Positions 53,720-62,196 of a DNA stretch of 64,000 nt are shown here, in pieces. Numbering within the stretch: the first letter of the stretch is position 1; each line of letters begins with the position of its first letter. This DNA comes from Clostridia bacterium. Lineage in GTDB: Bacteria; Bacillota; Clostridia; Oscillospirales; Acutalibacteraceae. The notes beneath the pieces were generated by a model. It was not told the DNA's origin. It did not search any database and saw nothing but the letters and a program-made list of their open reading frames with translations. The position numbers were made by a program, and so were the translations under genes. The stretch lies in the NCBI GenBank assembly GCA_024404115.1, contig JAKSQM010000007.1, positions 37,846-101,845 of the forward strand, written 5' to 3'.

Positions 53720-55531
53720 ATGAGATCAATTAAAAAGATTATTGCATTGCTTATGGCAGTGATTATGCTTGCTTTTTCATGTTCTGTTGCATCATATGCA
53801 AAAGATAATGAAAAGCAGATTCCATCAATTATTGTCCCCGGCATTTTCCAGAGCGAAGTTTTCTATTATGAAAACGGCGAAAAAGTATGTGATGAAGACG
53901 GCGACCCTCTCAGCCCGCCTTTCTTTATGGATTCAACCGATAAAATCGTAAAGCAGGTTGTGCCGAAGCTCATTTTCCCTCTTCTCAGACTTCTCATAAC
54001 TCAGAAAGATAAAAATGAAATGGCAGCCACCGCTCTTGCAGATGCACTTTGCAGTGTGCTTATGACAAAACAGCTCAGCGATAACAACGGCAAATTCATC
54101 AACGATGTTCGTGCCACAAAATATAATGACAGCTTTGCTGATTTATCAAAGCATGATCAGCAGTATATCCTTGATAATCTTCCTCTTGAAAGATATATCG
54201 AAAAAGGCGGAGCAGACACACTTTATGTTTTCTCATACGCTTCACTTGGCAATATGATTGACACTGCAAATGAGCTTTATGAGTTCATTCAGTTTGTTAA
54301 AAAAGATTCAGGCTCAGATAAAGTTAATATCGTTCCCATAAGTCAGGGCGGCTCAATTGCAAACGCACTTCTTCAGGTTTATGCAGACAAAGGCATCTCA
54401 CTTGCAGAGGATATTAACCGTGTTGTTTATGTTGTTCCTGCTCTTGACGGCTCAATTCTCGTTGGCGAAATCTATGAAAACGGACTTATTGACGATGATA
54501 ACGAGCTTTATCGTGATATGATTCCATCACTTATGGGCGAGGATGACTGGACAGCTTACCTTGTGAATATTCTTCTTCGTATTCTCCCAAATGCAGAGCT
54601 TAACAATATTCTTGATAAAGTTGCAGACACCTTGGCAGGGGAGTACCTTGTAAATTCAACACTTATTTGGGGACTTGTTCCCTCTGGCAATTATCCTGCC
54701 GCAAGAGAAAAATATCTTTCAACTCCAGAGCGTGCAGAGATTGCAAAGCAGACAGATTGGTTCTATAACGCACAGAAAAACCGCTTCAATAATATTCTCA
54801 AAGCAATTGATGACGGCGTTGAAGTTTTTGACATAGTTGATTACAACTATACTCTTTATGAACTTGTCGATTCATGGGATGATGTTAATGCAGACGGCAT
54901 TATTCAGTTAAGCTCAGAGTCAATGGGCTGCTACTCAGCAGGCGTTGATGTTAAGCTCCCTGCGGATTATGTTTCACCTGCAAATAACTGCAAAGACCCA
55001 AAAAATCATGACCATTCAGACCCCAACGGAATAGTTGACGCATATTGTGGACTTTTGCCCGAAACAACATTCTTCTTCTACGGTCAGGATCATGAAAAAA
55101 CGGGCAACAACAATGTTATTATGTATCTTGTTGCGGAGCTTCTCACAAATCCCGAATTTAAGGATGTTCATTCATATCCCGACAGATTCCCTCAGTTCAA
55201 TGTTGCAAGAGAGTCAAAGCATCTTATGCGTGATGTTGCAAAGATGAAAGCTTATAATACATCAGCTTTCACAGCGGAGCAGAAAAAAGAGTTTAATTCA
55301 GCAATCGAAAAGGCAGAGTCAGCTATTGAAAACACAGCTCTTTCAGCAGAAGAATTTGAACTTGCAAAAACAAACTTCTATGAAACAACAAGCAGAATCA
55401 TCAACGGTGACCCTGTACCCGAAAAGCAGAGCTTCGATTTTGAGGCACTTCTCACAAAGATAATGAAGCTTGCAAGTGATGTTATGTTTATGCTCTTTAA
55501 GGGCAAAGGCTTCAGCGAATTATGTAAATGA
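53720..55531 (+). CDS. secreted alpha/beta hydrolase (lipase-like)
   Basis: A 603-residue exported protein with a signal peptide (about residues 1-28, ending 'VASYAK') and a lipase-like alpha/beta hydrolase region. The putative oxyanion loop is 'IIVPGIFQS' and the nucleophile is in 'VPISQGGSIANALL' (Ser in S-Q-G-G). A helical C-terminal tail follows ('FTAEQKKEFNSAIEKAESAIENTALSAEEFELAK'), like a FIVAR-type repeat. The substrate is unknown. ATG 53720 follows TTGGAGG. It is a single gene, divergent from the PHP gene. Confidence 0.75.
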   Translation: MRSIKKIIALLMAVIMLAFSCSVASYAKDNEKQIPSIIVPGIFQSEVFYYENGEKVCDEDGDPLSPPFFMDSTDKIVKQVVPKLIFPLLRLLITQKDKNEMAATALADALCSVLMTKQLSDNNGKFINDVRATKYNDSFADLSKHDQQYILDNLPLERYIEKGGADTLYVFSYASLGNMIDTANELYEFIQFVKKDSGSDKVNIVPISQGGSIANALLQVYADKGISLAEDINRVVYVVPALDGSILVGEIYENGLIDDDNELYRDMIPSLMGEDDWTAYLVNILLRILPNAELNNILDKVADTLAGEYLVNSTLIWGLVPSGNYPAAREKYLSTPERAEIAKQTDWFYNAQKNRFNNILKAIDDGVEVFDIVDYNYTLYELVDSWDDVNADGIIQLSSESMGCYSAGVDVKLPADYVSPANNCKDPKNHDHSDPNGIVDAYCGLLPETTFFFYGQDHEKTGNNNVIMYLVAELLTNPEFKDVHSYPDRFPQFNVARESKHLMRDVAKMKAYNTSAFTAEQKKEFNSAIEKAESAIENTALSAEEFELAKTNFYETTSRIINGDPVPEKQSFDFEALLTKIMKLASDVMFMLFKGKGFSELCK

Positions 55532-55540
55532 TAAAATGCT

Positions 55541-55577
55541 CTCGCTCTCTCACTTTTGTGAGAGGGCGTTTCATTTT
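55541..55577 (+). terminator. terminator after the lipase-like gene
   Basis: An 11-bp stem CGCTCTCTCAC/GTGAGAGGGCG with loop TTTT is followed by TTTCATTTT. It overlaps the end of the convergent yunB. Confidence 0.75.
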
Positions 55578-56194
55578 GTAACCTGCGCCAGTGCATCTGG
55601 TGTTGTGCCAACAATAATACTTTCTGCAATGCAAACATTACTTTTTACTTTATATTTTTCAATTTTTTTACCGAATATCACATACACCTCAACAGAAACA
55701 TTCAGCATAATCTGATGCCTTGTCTGATTAACGCCTGTGCTGTCAAAAACATTCTGAAATTTTGTTGATGCAGTGCCCGTCATTGTAACATAAAATGTCA
55801 TTTTCGGTCCTAATCCAGAAATAATTTCGTCCCCGAAAAAAGATGTCAGAGGAATCTTTACGGGGACGCATTTCATTTCACTTATTCTTTTGTCAACATT
55901 CCTGTTCACCGCATTTGAAACAGTGTTCAGCTTTGCGGTGTCCGTCTGAATTGATTTCACATTTCCGTTTTCATCATTATGTATTTCAACAATATCTGAA
56001 TAATATAAATTAGCCTTTTGCACCGACTCCTCAACGCCGTTAAGTATCGCACTTGCGGCGGCATTTTTTGCGGTAAATTCTGAAAGCTCCGTTCTCACAA
56101 GCTTCATTCTGAATTCAAAAAATATCACAGCGGCAATTGCAAAAATCAGAATAACAAGAATAATCAAAAACACAGTTCGTATGTTTCGTTTCAT
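55571..56194 (-). CDS. yunB: sporulation protein YunB
   Basis: A 207-residue protein with one N-terminal membrane segment (residues about 7-27), then 'AKNAAASAILNGVEESV' and the C-terminal 'NVSVEVYVIFGKKIEKYKVKSNVCIAESIIVGTTPD', typical of the YunB family. YunB is made under mother-cell control in B. subtilis and is needed for efficient sporulation. ATG 56194 follows AGGTGATTAT; the frame continues upstream into the terminator of the SecB-like gene and is not used. It is the second sporulation gene of the window. Confidence 0.85.
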   Translation of the reverse strand: MKRNIRTVFLIILVILIFAIAAVIFFEFRMKLVRTELSEFTAKNAAASAILNGVEESVQKANLYYSDIVEIHNDENGNVKSIQTDTAKLNTVSNAVNRNVDKRISEMKCVPVKIPLTSFFGDEIISGLGPKMTFYVTMTGTASTKFQNVFDSTGVNQTRHQIMLNVSVEVYVIFGKKIEKYKVKSNVCIAESIIVGTTPDALAQVTK

Positions 56195-56218
56195 ATAATC
56201 ACCTGCTTTATTATATGA

Positions 56219-56250
56219 AAACAAAAACAGGATGCCACAAAGCATCCTGT
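56219..56250 (-). terminator. terminator after the SecB-like gene
   Basis: On the minus strand ACAGGATGC/GCATCCTGT is followed by TTTTTGTTTT. It lies between the SecB-like gene and yunB, so these are separate transcripts. Confidence 0.75.
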
Positions 56251-56255
56251 AAAGT

Positions 56256-56657
56256 TTAATCTTCTGCGTCGGGTCGCATATCAATTCTGTAAATTTCCTG
56301 CTTTTCCATATCGATGGGAGGAATGTTGATAGGCGGCATACCAGCGGTAACTGTGAGGTTTGAAATAAAAACTCGTGCGTAGGGGAAAAGCTCCTTAAAT
56401 GTTGCCACGTGAAGTTCTTCTCTTTTCATTGAGCCGTCAGATTGAAAAATGCCCTGCACGGTCAGCTCAATAAGAAAATTCTCATTGCCGTTTTTATCTT
56501 TAACTTCAATTTTCAAAAATCCCTCGCAGATATTGTTCTGCCCATATTTAACATTATATGAATAATTGTTGCCAAGCTCAAGTTTTGTTCCGTTTACAAG
56601 TGTGTTTTTAAATTTCAGATGTGAAATTTTATACGCCTTTAAAACTAACTTTGCCAT
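56256..56657 (-). CDS. SecB-like protein-export chaperone homologue
   Basis: A 133-residue protein with the beta-sandwich pattern of SecB ending in the characteristic 'FKELFPYARVFISNLTVTAGMPPINIPPID', which matches the conserved Pro-Tyr-Ala-Arg and Gly-x-Pro-Pro region. SecB keeps preproteins unfolded for SecA in Gram-negatives; in Firmicutes these relatives are uncommon and their function is mostly unknown. Some are chaperones of toxin-antitoxin systems, but no toxin or antitoxin adjoins it. It is a single gene with its own terminator. Confidence 0.75.
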   Translation of the reverse strand: MAKLVLKAYKISHLKFKNTLVNGTKLELGNNYSYNVKYGQNNICEGFLKIEVKDKNGNENFLIELTVQGIFQSDGSMKREELHVATFKELFPYARVFISNLTVTAGMPPINIPPIDMEKQEIYRIDMRPDAED

Positions 56658-56740
56658 TAAATCACTTCCTTTTAATTATGGTAACACATAATCTTTACAG
56701 TTTCAAGACAAAAATATTACAATTATTTTACATTTCGCTC

Positions 56741-56769
56741 TTGTATGAAAATACATTATGTTGTAAAAT
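56741..56769 (+). promoter_or_regulatory. promoter of the LCP gene
   Basis: TTGTAT (56741-56746) and TAAAAT (56764-56769) with a 17-nt spacer, 31 nt before the LCP start codon. Confidence 0.55.
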
Positions 56770-56800
56770 ATTAGGGATATTAAAACAAAGGTGATTGTAT

Positions 56801-58072
56801 ATGAGTAACTCAGGCAATTCAGATAACAAAAACGGCGAAGGCTTTTTCTCGGATATCAACACTTATAACGAAAATAATTCAAAAAGCGACAATTTCCGTG
56901 TGAATATCCCTGTTAAAGAGGTTATGGATTCCTACAACAAAAATTCGTATTACGAAAATAAAAAAAGCGACCCCAGAGATATACCAATTGGCAAAGGCTA
57001 TTATAACCCTCATAAAGAGGAACGATATGACCACAACGCATATCTCAGAGCTCAGCAGCAAAAAAATCAGCAGGCTCAGCACAAACAGCAGACACAGCAT
57101 ACACAGCTTAAACCGCAGGGCTCTTACAGCAGTGCCACTAAGCAATTCGGCAAGGCAATGAAAAAGAAAAAAAGCGGTTGCGGATGTGGCACAATGTTTG
57201 TTTGCCTTTTGCTTGTTCTGGCAATTGGCTTTGCAGGTCTTTACGGCTATGTTTTCGCAATGGCTGGCAAGGTTCAGTCTGCGGAGCTTCAGGCAGATTA
57301 CAGTGTTGACTTAAAGAGAAGCGATGATGTTTTAAACATTCTTCTTATCGGTCTTGATAAAGCAGACGGCGGAGTTTCACGCTCTGACTCTATGATGCTT
57401 CTTTCAATTGATAAATCCACAAGAACGCTTAAACTCACTTCGTTCCTCCGTGATATGTGGGTTAAAATCCCAGGCTATTATAATGCAAAGCTCAACGCTG
57501 CATATGCCTATGGCGGAGCACAGCTGACAGTTGACACTATCGAGTCAAATTTCAACATTGATATTGACCATTTTGTGCTTGTTGATTTTGATATGTTTGA
57601 GCAGATTATCGACTCCCTCGGCGGTGTTACAGTTGATATAACCGAAAGAGAAGCGGAGTTCCTCAGAACTCATACAAGAGTTAAGGTTCCTGCTGGCGAA
57701 AACACTCTTAACGGTGAATACGCACTTATTTATTCAAGAATCAGAAAGCTGGATTCAGACTTTTACCGCACACAAAGGCAAAGAAAAGTTATGACATCCA
57801 TTATCAACAAAGCTAAGAGGAGCAATCCCATAACGCTTGTTAATATGGTTTCAGACATTATGCCTCTTATTACAACAGATATTAACCGCTCAGAGTTGAC
57901 AGGTCTTGCATTCTCTGCTTTGAAATATATCAGATATGATATTGACCAGCTGCAGGTTCCTGCTGACGGCACATATTCTTCGCAGATGATTTCAGGTCAA
58001 TCTGCTCTTGTTCCAAATATGGAAGCGAATAAAACAAATATTTATAATTTCATTTATAACTCAGGTGATTGA
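56801..58072 (+). CDS. LytR-CpsA-Psr (LCP) wall-polymer ligase
   Basis: A 423-residue LCP protein. A long, Gln/Asn-rich cytoplasmic N-terminus (about 1-120) precedes one membrane helix ('CGTMFVCLLLVLAIGFAGLYGYVFAM') and the LCP catalytic domain: 'LLIGLD', the phosphate-binding Arg in 'TSFLRDMWV', and 'ALIYSRIRKLDSDFYRTQRQRKV'. LCP enzymes transfer undecaprenyl-linked teichoic acid or capsule to peptidoglycan. ATG 56801 is preceded by AAAGGTGATTGT. It precedes the exonuclease by 2 nt. Confidence 0.92.
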   Translation: MSNSGNSDNKNGEGFFSDINTYNENNSKSDNFRVNIPVKEVMDSYNKNSYYENKKSDPRDIPIGKGYYNPHKEERYDHNAYLRAQQQKNQQAQHKQQTQHTQLKPQGSYSSATKQFGKAMKKKKSGCGCGTMFVCLLLVLAIGFAGLYGYVFAMAGKVQSAELQADYSVDLKRSDDVLNILLIGLDKADGGVSRSDSMMLLSIDKSTRTLKLTSFLRDMWVKIPGYYNAKLNAAYAYGGAQLTVDTIESNFNIDIDHFVLVDFDMFEQIIDSLGGVTVDITEREAEFLRTHTRVKVPAGENTLNGEYALIYSRIRKLDSDFYRTQRQRKVMTSIINKAKRSNPITLVNMVSDIMPLITTDINRSELTGLAFSALKYIRYDIDQLQVPADGTYSSQMISGQSALVPNMEANKTNIYNFIYNSGD

Positions 58073-58074
58073 TT

Positions 58075-58932
58075 TTGCATTATATAATACTCGACCTTGA
58101 ATGGAATAATACATATGCACGGCGAATAAAAGGATTTCTCAATGAGATTATTGAAATCGGTGCAGTTATGCTTGATGAAAATCTTAAAGAGATTGATGAA
58201 TTTTCCTGCTTCGTCAATGCGCAGGTGGGCAAAAAGCTCAAAAGCAACATTAAAAGGCTCACCAATATTACAAATGACGATATAAAAAGCGGCATTGTTT
58301 TCACAAAAGCTATGAGCAAATTCAGAGATTGGATAGGCAGCGAAGAGAATGTTGTCCTCACATGGGGCGACAGTGATGTAAGGGTACTTATTGAAAATTT
58401 CAGATACCTTAACGGAATCGAAACAATACCGTTTCTTACAAACTATGTGAATGTGCAATCATATGTTCAGCGAATTTTAGGCGTTCCAATGGCACAGCAG
58501 TTAGGTCTTTCCCGTGCGGCAGAGATGCTTGAAATCAATGAAGATTGCTTTTCTCACCACAGAGCACTTGATGACAGCAAGCTGACCGCAGAGTGCTTTA
58601 AAAAGACTTTTAATAAAGATACTTTTGACCCCATAATCATTCCCTGCAACAGCAATTTTTATGGCAAGCTGGCATTCAAGCCTTACGCAATCAGCTCTTT
58701 GAATAATCCCGCTGTTGATAAATCTCTTTTAAGCTATACCTGCGAAAAGTGCGGCTCAAAGGGAAGAATTGTGAAGAACTGGCGGTATTCCAATCAGTTT
58801 TTCAGAGCAATTTACCGTTGCCCTGTGTGCAAAACAAATGTCAGAGTCTGTGTCAGATATAAAAAGTATTACGACCATGTTGAAACCAAAAAGAATATTT
58901 CAATAATTGAGCCTAATCAGGAAACAGTATAA
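58075..58932 (+). CDS. DEDDh 3'-5' exonuclease with C-terminal zinc ribbon
   Basis: A 285-residue protein with an exonuclease domain of the KapD/RNase T-like DEDDh group: 'YIILDLEWN' (Asp/Glu), 'TWGDSDVRVL' (Asp) and 'SHHRALDDSKLT' (His, Asp). After about residue 215 it carries a small zinc ribbon ('CEKCGSKG', 'CPVC'). The substrate, RNA or DNA, is not clear. It starts at TTG 58075 with AGGTG upstream, 2 nt after the LCP stop; an earlier TTG overlaps that stop. Confidence 0.85.
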   Translation: MHYIILDLEWNNTYARRIKGFLNEIIEIGAVMLDENLKEIDEFSCFVNAQVGKKLKSNIKRLTNITNDDIKSGIVFTKAMSKFRDWIGSEENVVLTWGDSDVRVLIENFRYLNGIETIPFLTNYVNVQSYVQRILGVPMAQQLGLSRAAEMLEINEDCFSHHRALDDSKLTAECFKKTFNKDTFDPIIIPCNSNFYGKLAFKPYAISSLNNPAVDKSLLSYTCEKCGSKGRIVKNWRYSNQFFRAIYRCPVCKTNVRVCVRYKKYYDHVETKKNISIIEPNQETV

Positions 58933-58936
58933 AAAT

Positions 58937-58975
58937 TAACGGGAGCACCCACAAGGATGTTCCCGTTCTTTTTGT
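58937..58975. terminator. terminator after the exonuclease gene
   Basis: AACGGGA and TCCCGTT flank an imperfect hairpin followed by CTTTTTG. It lies between convergent genes. Confidence 0.65.
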
Positions 58976-58981
58976 ATTATT

Positions 58982-59812
58982 TTATTTTGAAATTGCTTGA
59001 ACAGTTATATCTGAACTGGATGAAACTATAAATCCACAGCTGATACTGCCGCCATTCGGTACATATGAATTGCACTGTGATGTAATTTTTAACCCGTCAG
59101 ATGTGCTGTCTGCTGAACAGCTCCATGTTTTTTCAACAGAAGCATCACCGCTCAACTTAACGATAACTGATGAATCGCCAGCTAAGCTTGCACCGTTGTT
59201 TTTCTGTGTCAATTCAATCTGATACATATTTTTGCCGCCCGACTTCCACTTGTTCACAACTCTTGCAGTTGTGTAAACATCATTGTCAGATGTTAAAAAT
59301 GCTGTACTCTTTGAATTGCCCGATTTCACAAGCTCACCGTTGCTGACCGTGGGAGTATTCTCACTTGCTTCTTCTCCGCTTTCAGATGTTTCTGAATTTT
59401 CATCAACTGTGGTGGCAGTAGCCATAGCAGGGGATTCAAGGTTTGTGTTGCCCTTTGCAGGTGTGCCGAGAACATCAGTTGTTTTACTTGAATACTGAAC
59501 AATCAGCATTGCGTCCTGCTCATTTACAACACCGTCGCCGTTTAAGTCAGCGGCACTTTTTTGTGAATCGTCAGCCTTGCCGCCTTTGCTTATGCTGATT
59601 ATTTCAAAAGCATCTGCCGCATCAACCTTGCCGTCGTGGTTAATATCACCTTTTTTGCCGCTTGATGTGTTCAGCGTAATTGATGTTCCGCTTGCAAGAA
59701 TTGAAATTACAAGGAAAATGCTTGAAAGAAGCACAGCAGTTGAAGCATATAAAATAATGGGAAGCTTAGAGCCTGGAACTATTTTTATTAAAGAGCGTTT
59801 TTTCTTTTTCAA
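58982..59812 (-). CDS. membrane-anchored dockerin and CBM-like protein
   Basis: A 276-residue protein with an N-terminal basic stretch and one membrane helix (residues about 17-40), a type I dockerin (about 55-110, with the two Ca-binding loops 'DINHDGKVD' and 'DLNGDGVVN'), a Ser/Thr/Glu-rich linker, and a C-terminal beta domain (about 180-276; 'VVNKWKSGGKNMYQIELT', 'YVPNGGSISCGFIV') resembling a CBM2-type cellulose-binding module. No catalytic domain is present. The start is TTG 59812, with GGTGA 5 nt upstream; ATG 59833 has no site and lies just after the promoter. Confidence 0.82.
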   Translation of the reverse strand: MKKKKRSLIKIVPGSKLPIILYASTAVLLSSIFLVISILASGTSITLNTSSGKKGDINHDGKVDAADAFEIISISKGGKADDSQKSAADLNGDGVVNEQDAMLIVQYSSKTTDVLGTPAKGNTNLESPAMATATTVDENSETSESGEEASENTPTVSNGELVKSGNSKSTAFLTSDNDVYTTARVVNKWKSGGKNMYQIELTQKNNGASLAGDSSVIVKLSGDASVEKTWSCSADSTSDGLKITSQCNSYVPNGGSISCGFIVSSSSDITVQAISK

Positions 59813-59848
59813 AGAATCACCAACTAACTGCATTATTATATATAGTAA

Positions 59849-59877
59849 ATTATAGCAAAAGCGATAGAATTTTGCAA
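59849..59877 (-). promoter_or_regulatory. promoter of the dockerin gene
   Basis: On the minus strand TTGCAA (59877-59872) and TATAAT (59854-59849) are separated by 17 nt, 37 nt upstream of the TTG start. Confidence 0.65.
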
Positions 59878-60001
59878 TAGTTATTATACAAATAAAATAA
59901 ATATATTTATATATTGCACTAATAACTGTATGCTCCTTTGTATATTTTGCGAAAAGTTCATATAAATTTCACAAAAATTGGATAAATTTTATTAAAAATG
60001 C

Positions 60002-60030
60002 TTGAAAAAGGCTTCGACAGATGTTATAAT
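60002..60030 (+). promoter_or_regulatory. promoter of the EF-G-like gene
   Basis: TTGAAA (60002-60007) and TATAAT (60025-60030) with a 17-nt spacer. The apparent upstream extension of the EF-G-like frame begins inside this element, so the real start is further downstream. Confidence 0.7.
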
Positions 60031-60094
60031 TACGAAGATGTCAGTTCTATTGGCATATGTTAGCCGCAGCGGGCGGCACAAGGAGGAAAATAAA

Positions 60095-62137
60095 TTGAAA
60101 ACCTATAACGCAAAAGATATTCGTAACATCGTAATTGCAGGCCACGGCTCAAGAGGTAAAACAACTCTTGCAGAGGCTATGATATTCCTCGCAGGCGGTT
60201 CAGACCGTATGGGCAGAGTTGCAGACGGCAACACAATTCTTGACTTTGACGCAGAGGAAAAGCGCCGTAAAGTTTCTATTTCTACAGCAGTAGCTCCTAT
60301 CGAATGGAAGAATTTCAAATTAAATATAATCGACACTCCCGGTCTTTTTGACTTCGCAGGCGGTATGAGCGAAGGTATCAGAGCAGCAGAATGTGCTCTT
60401 ATCGTTACAGCCGCTGGCTCAGGCTATGATGTTGGCGCAGAGAAAGCATACAAAGCAGCTAAAAAGAGACAGATCGCAAGAATGTTTGCTGTTACAAGAT
60501 GTGATGCTGATAACGCTGACTTCTACAAAACATTTGATGCAATAAAAGAAGAGCATAAGAGCTCTGTTTGCCCCGTTATCGTTCCTCATATGGAAGATGG
60601 CAAAGTTAAATCATATGTTAACCTTGCTTCAAGAAAAGCATATGAATATGTAAACGGCAAAGCCAAAGAAGTTCCAATGCCTGATGACAGCAGAATCACT
60701 GAAATGCTCGACATCCTCACAGAAACAGTTGCTACAAGTGATGATGAGCTTATGGAAAAATTCTTTGAGGGCGAAGAGTTCACACGCGGCGAAATCGCAG
60801 GCGCACTTAATAAGGGCGTTAGCGAAGGTACAGTTTACCCCGTATATGCTTGCTCAGGTTACACAGGCGACGGCGTAGATATGCTCCTTGACGAAATCGC
60901 ATATTCAGCTCCTATTGCTGCTGACCACGCTGGTGAAGGCGATGTTGAGTGTGACGAAAACGGACCTCTTGCTGCTATCTGCTTCAAAACAGTTGCTGAC
61001 CCGTTTGTTGGTAAGATGTCATTCATGAAGGTTGTAAGAGGTAAGATCTCTGCTGATACACCTGCTTATAACGCAAGAACAGGCGAAAGCGAAAGAATGG
61101 GCAAGATTATCACTGTTAAGGGTGGTAAGCAGGAAGATGCTGCTTGCATCCCCGCTGGTGATATCGGTGTTGTTACAAAGCTTTCTGGCTTCAAAACAGG
61201 CGACACAATGTGCGATCCCAAAAATGTTGTTGAGCTTGACGGCGTAGATTTCCCCGTTCCCTGCCTTTCAATGGCTGTTAAGGTTCGCAAAAAAGGCGAA
61301 GAAGAAAAAGTTGTTGCTGGTATCAACCGTCTTGTTGAAGAAGATCCCACAATCAAGTTTGAAATAAATAAAGAAACCCGTGAGCAGGTTATTTACGGTC
61401 TTGGTGAGCAGCACCTTGATATTATCGTATCAAAGCTTAAAGGTAAGTTCGGCGTTGAGGTTGACCTCAAAGTTCCGAAGGTAGCATACAGAGAAGCTAT
61501 CCGTAAGACAGTTCAGGTACAGGGCAGACATAAGAAACAGTCTGGCGGTCATGGTCAGTTCGGTGATGTTTGGATTCGCTTTGAGCCCTATGATGGCAAT
61601 GACCTTGTATTTGAATCAGAGGTTGTTGGTGGCGCAGTTCCCAAGAACTTCTTCCCCGCAGTTGAAAAAGGTCTTAAAGACTGCATGCTCAAGGGCGTTA
61701 TGGCTGGCTATCCTATGGTTGGTCTTAAAGCAGTTCTTTATGATGGTTCATATCATCCTGTTGACTCATCTGAAATGGCATTCAAGACAGCTGCTTCACT
61801 TGCATTCAAGAACGGTATTCCTCAGGCAAGCCCCGTTATCCTTGAACCCGTTGGAACATTAAAGGCTTATATGCCCGACGATAACCTTGGCGACATCATG
61901 GGCGATGTTACAAAGCGTCGTGGCCGTGTTCTTGGTATGGGACCCTCTGGCGAAAAGAAGATGCAGGAGCTCGTTGCTGAAGTTCCAATGGCAGAAATGG
62001 GCGATTTCGCAACAGTTCTCCGTTCTGTAACACAGGGCAGAGGTTATTACTTCCTCGAATTTGCAAGATATGAAGATGCACCTGCAAATGTAGCTGAAAA
62101 AGTTATTGCTGATGCAAAGGTTGACGAAGAAGACTAA
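60095..62137 (+). CDS. elongation factor G paralogue (FusA2-like)
   Basis: A 680-residue translational GTPase with EF-G domains I-V. G1 is 'AGHGSRGKTTL'; G3 is 'DTPGLFDF', where the catalytic His of EF-G ('DTPGH') is Leu; and G4 lacks NKxD and reads 'VTRCDADNADF'. Domain IV is intact ('GRHKKQSGGHGQFGDVWIRFEP'). These changes are known from the EF-G-like proteins of many Firmicutes, which probably have a special role rather than general elongation. The start is TTG 60095 with AGGAGG upstream. A terminator follows at 62158. Confidence 0.88.
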   Translation: MKTYNAKDIRNIVIAGHGSRGKTTLAEAMIFLAGGSDRMGRVADGNTILDFDAEEKRRKVSISTAVAPIEWKNFKLNIIDTPGLFDFAGGMSEGIRAAECALIVTAAGSGYDVGAEKAYKAAKKRQIARMFAVTRCDADNADFYKTFDAIKEEHKSSVCPVIVPHMEDGKVKSYVNLASRKAYEYVNGKAKEVPMPDDSRITEMLDILTETVATSDDELMEKFFEGEEFTRGEIAGALNKGVSEGTVYPVYACSGYTGDGVDMLLDEIAYSAPIAADHAGEGDVECDENGPLAAICFKTVADPFVGKMSFMKVVRGKISADTPAYNARTGESERMGKIITVKGGKQEDAACIPAGDIGVVTKLSGFKTGDTMCDPKNVVELDGVDFPVPCLSMAVKVRKKGEEEKVVAGINRLVEEDPTIKFEINKETREQVIYGLGEQHLDIIVSKLKGKFGVEVDLKVPKVAYREAIRKTVQVQGRHKKQSGGHGQFGDVWIRFEPYDGNDLVFESEVVGGAVPKNFFPAVEKGLKDCMLKGVMAGYPMVGLKAVLYDGSYHPVDSSEMAFKTAASLAFKNGIPQASPVILEPVGTLKAYMPDDNLGDIMGDVTKRRGRVLGMGPSGEKKMQELVAEVPMAEMGDFATVLRSVTQGRGYYFLEFARYEDAPANVAEKVIADAKVDEED

Positions 62138-62157
62138 TATAAAAAACTAAATCATTC

Positions 62158-62188
62158 AATCAGCGTCAGGCAACTGACGCTGATTTTG
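62158..62188 (+). terminator. terminator after the EF-G-like gene
   Basis: A 12-bp stem AATCAGCGTCAG/CTGACGCTGATT with a GCAA loop is followed by TTGG. The T-run is short, so strength is moderate. Confidence 0.65.
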
Positions 62189-62196
62189 GCGTTATT

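Noticed and set aside
53720-55531. Cellulosomal or dockerin-bearing enzyme
   Set aside because: No dockerin repeat is present; the C-terminal helices look like a FIVAR-type repeat instead.
56256-56657. Toxin-antitoxin-chaperone system
   Set aside because: The SecB-like gene has no adjacent toxin or antitoxin gene and its own terminator.
60002-60094. Longer N-terminus for the EF-G paralogue
   Set aside because: It begins in the -35 element of a TTGAAA/TATAAT promoter, and the added residues are unlike EF-G.
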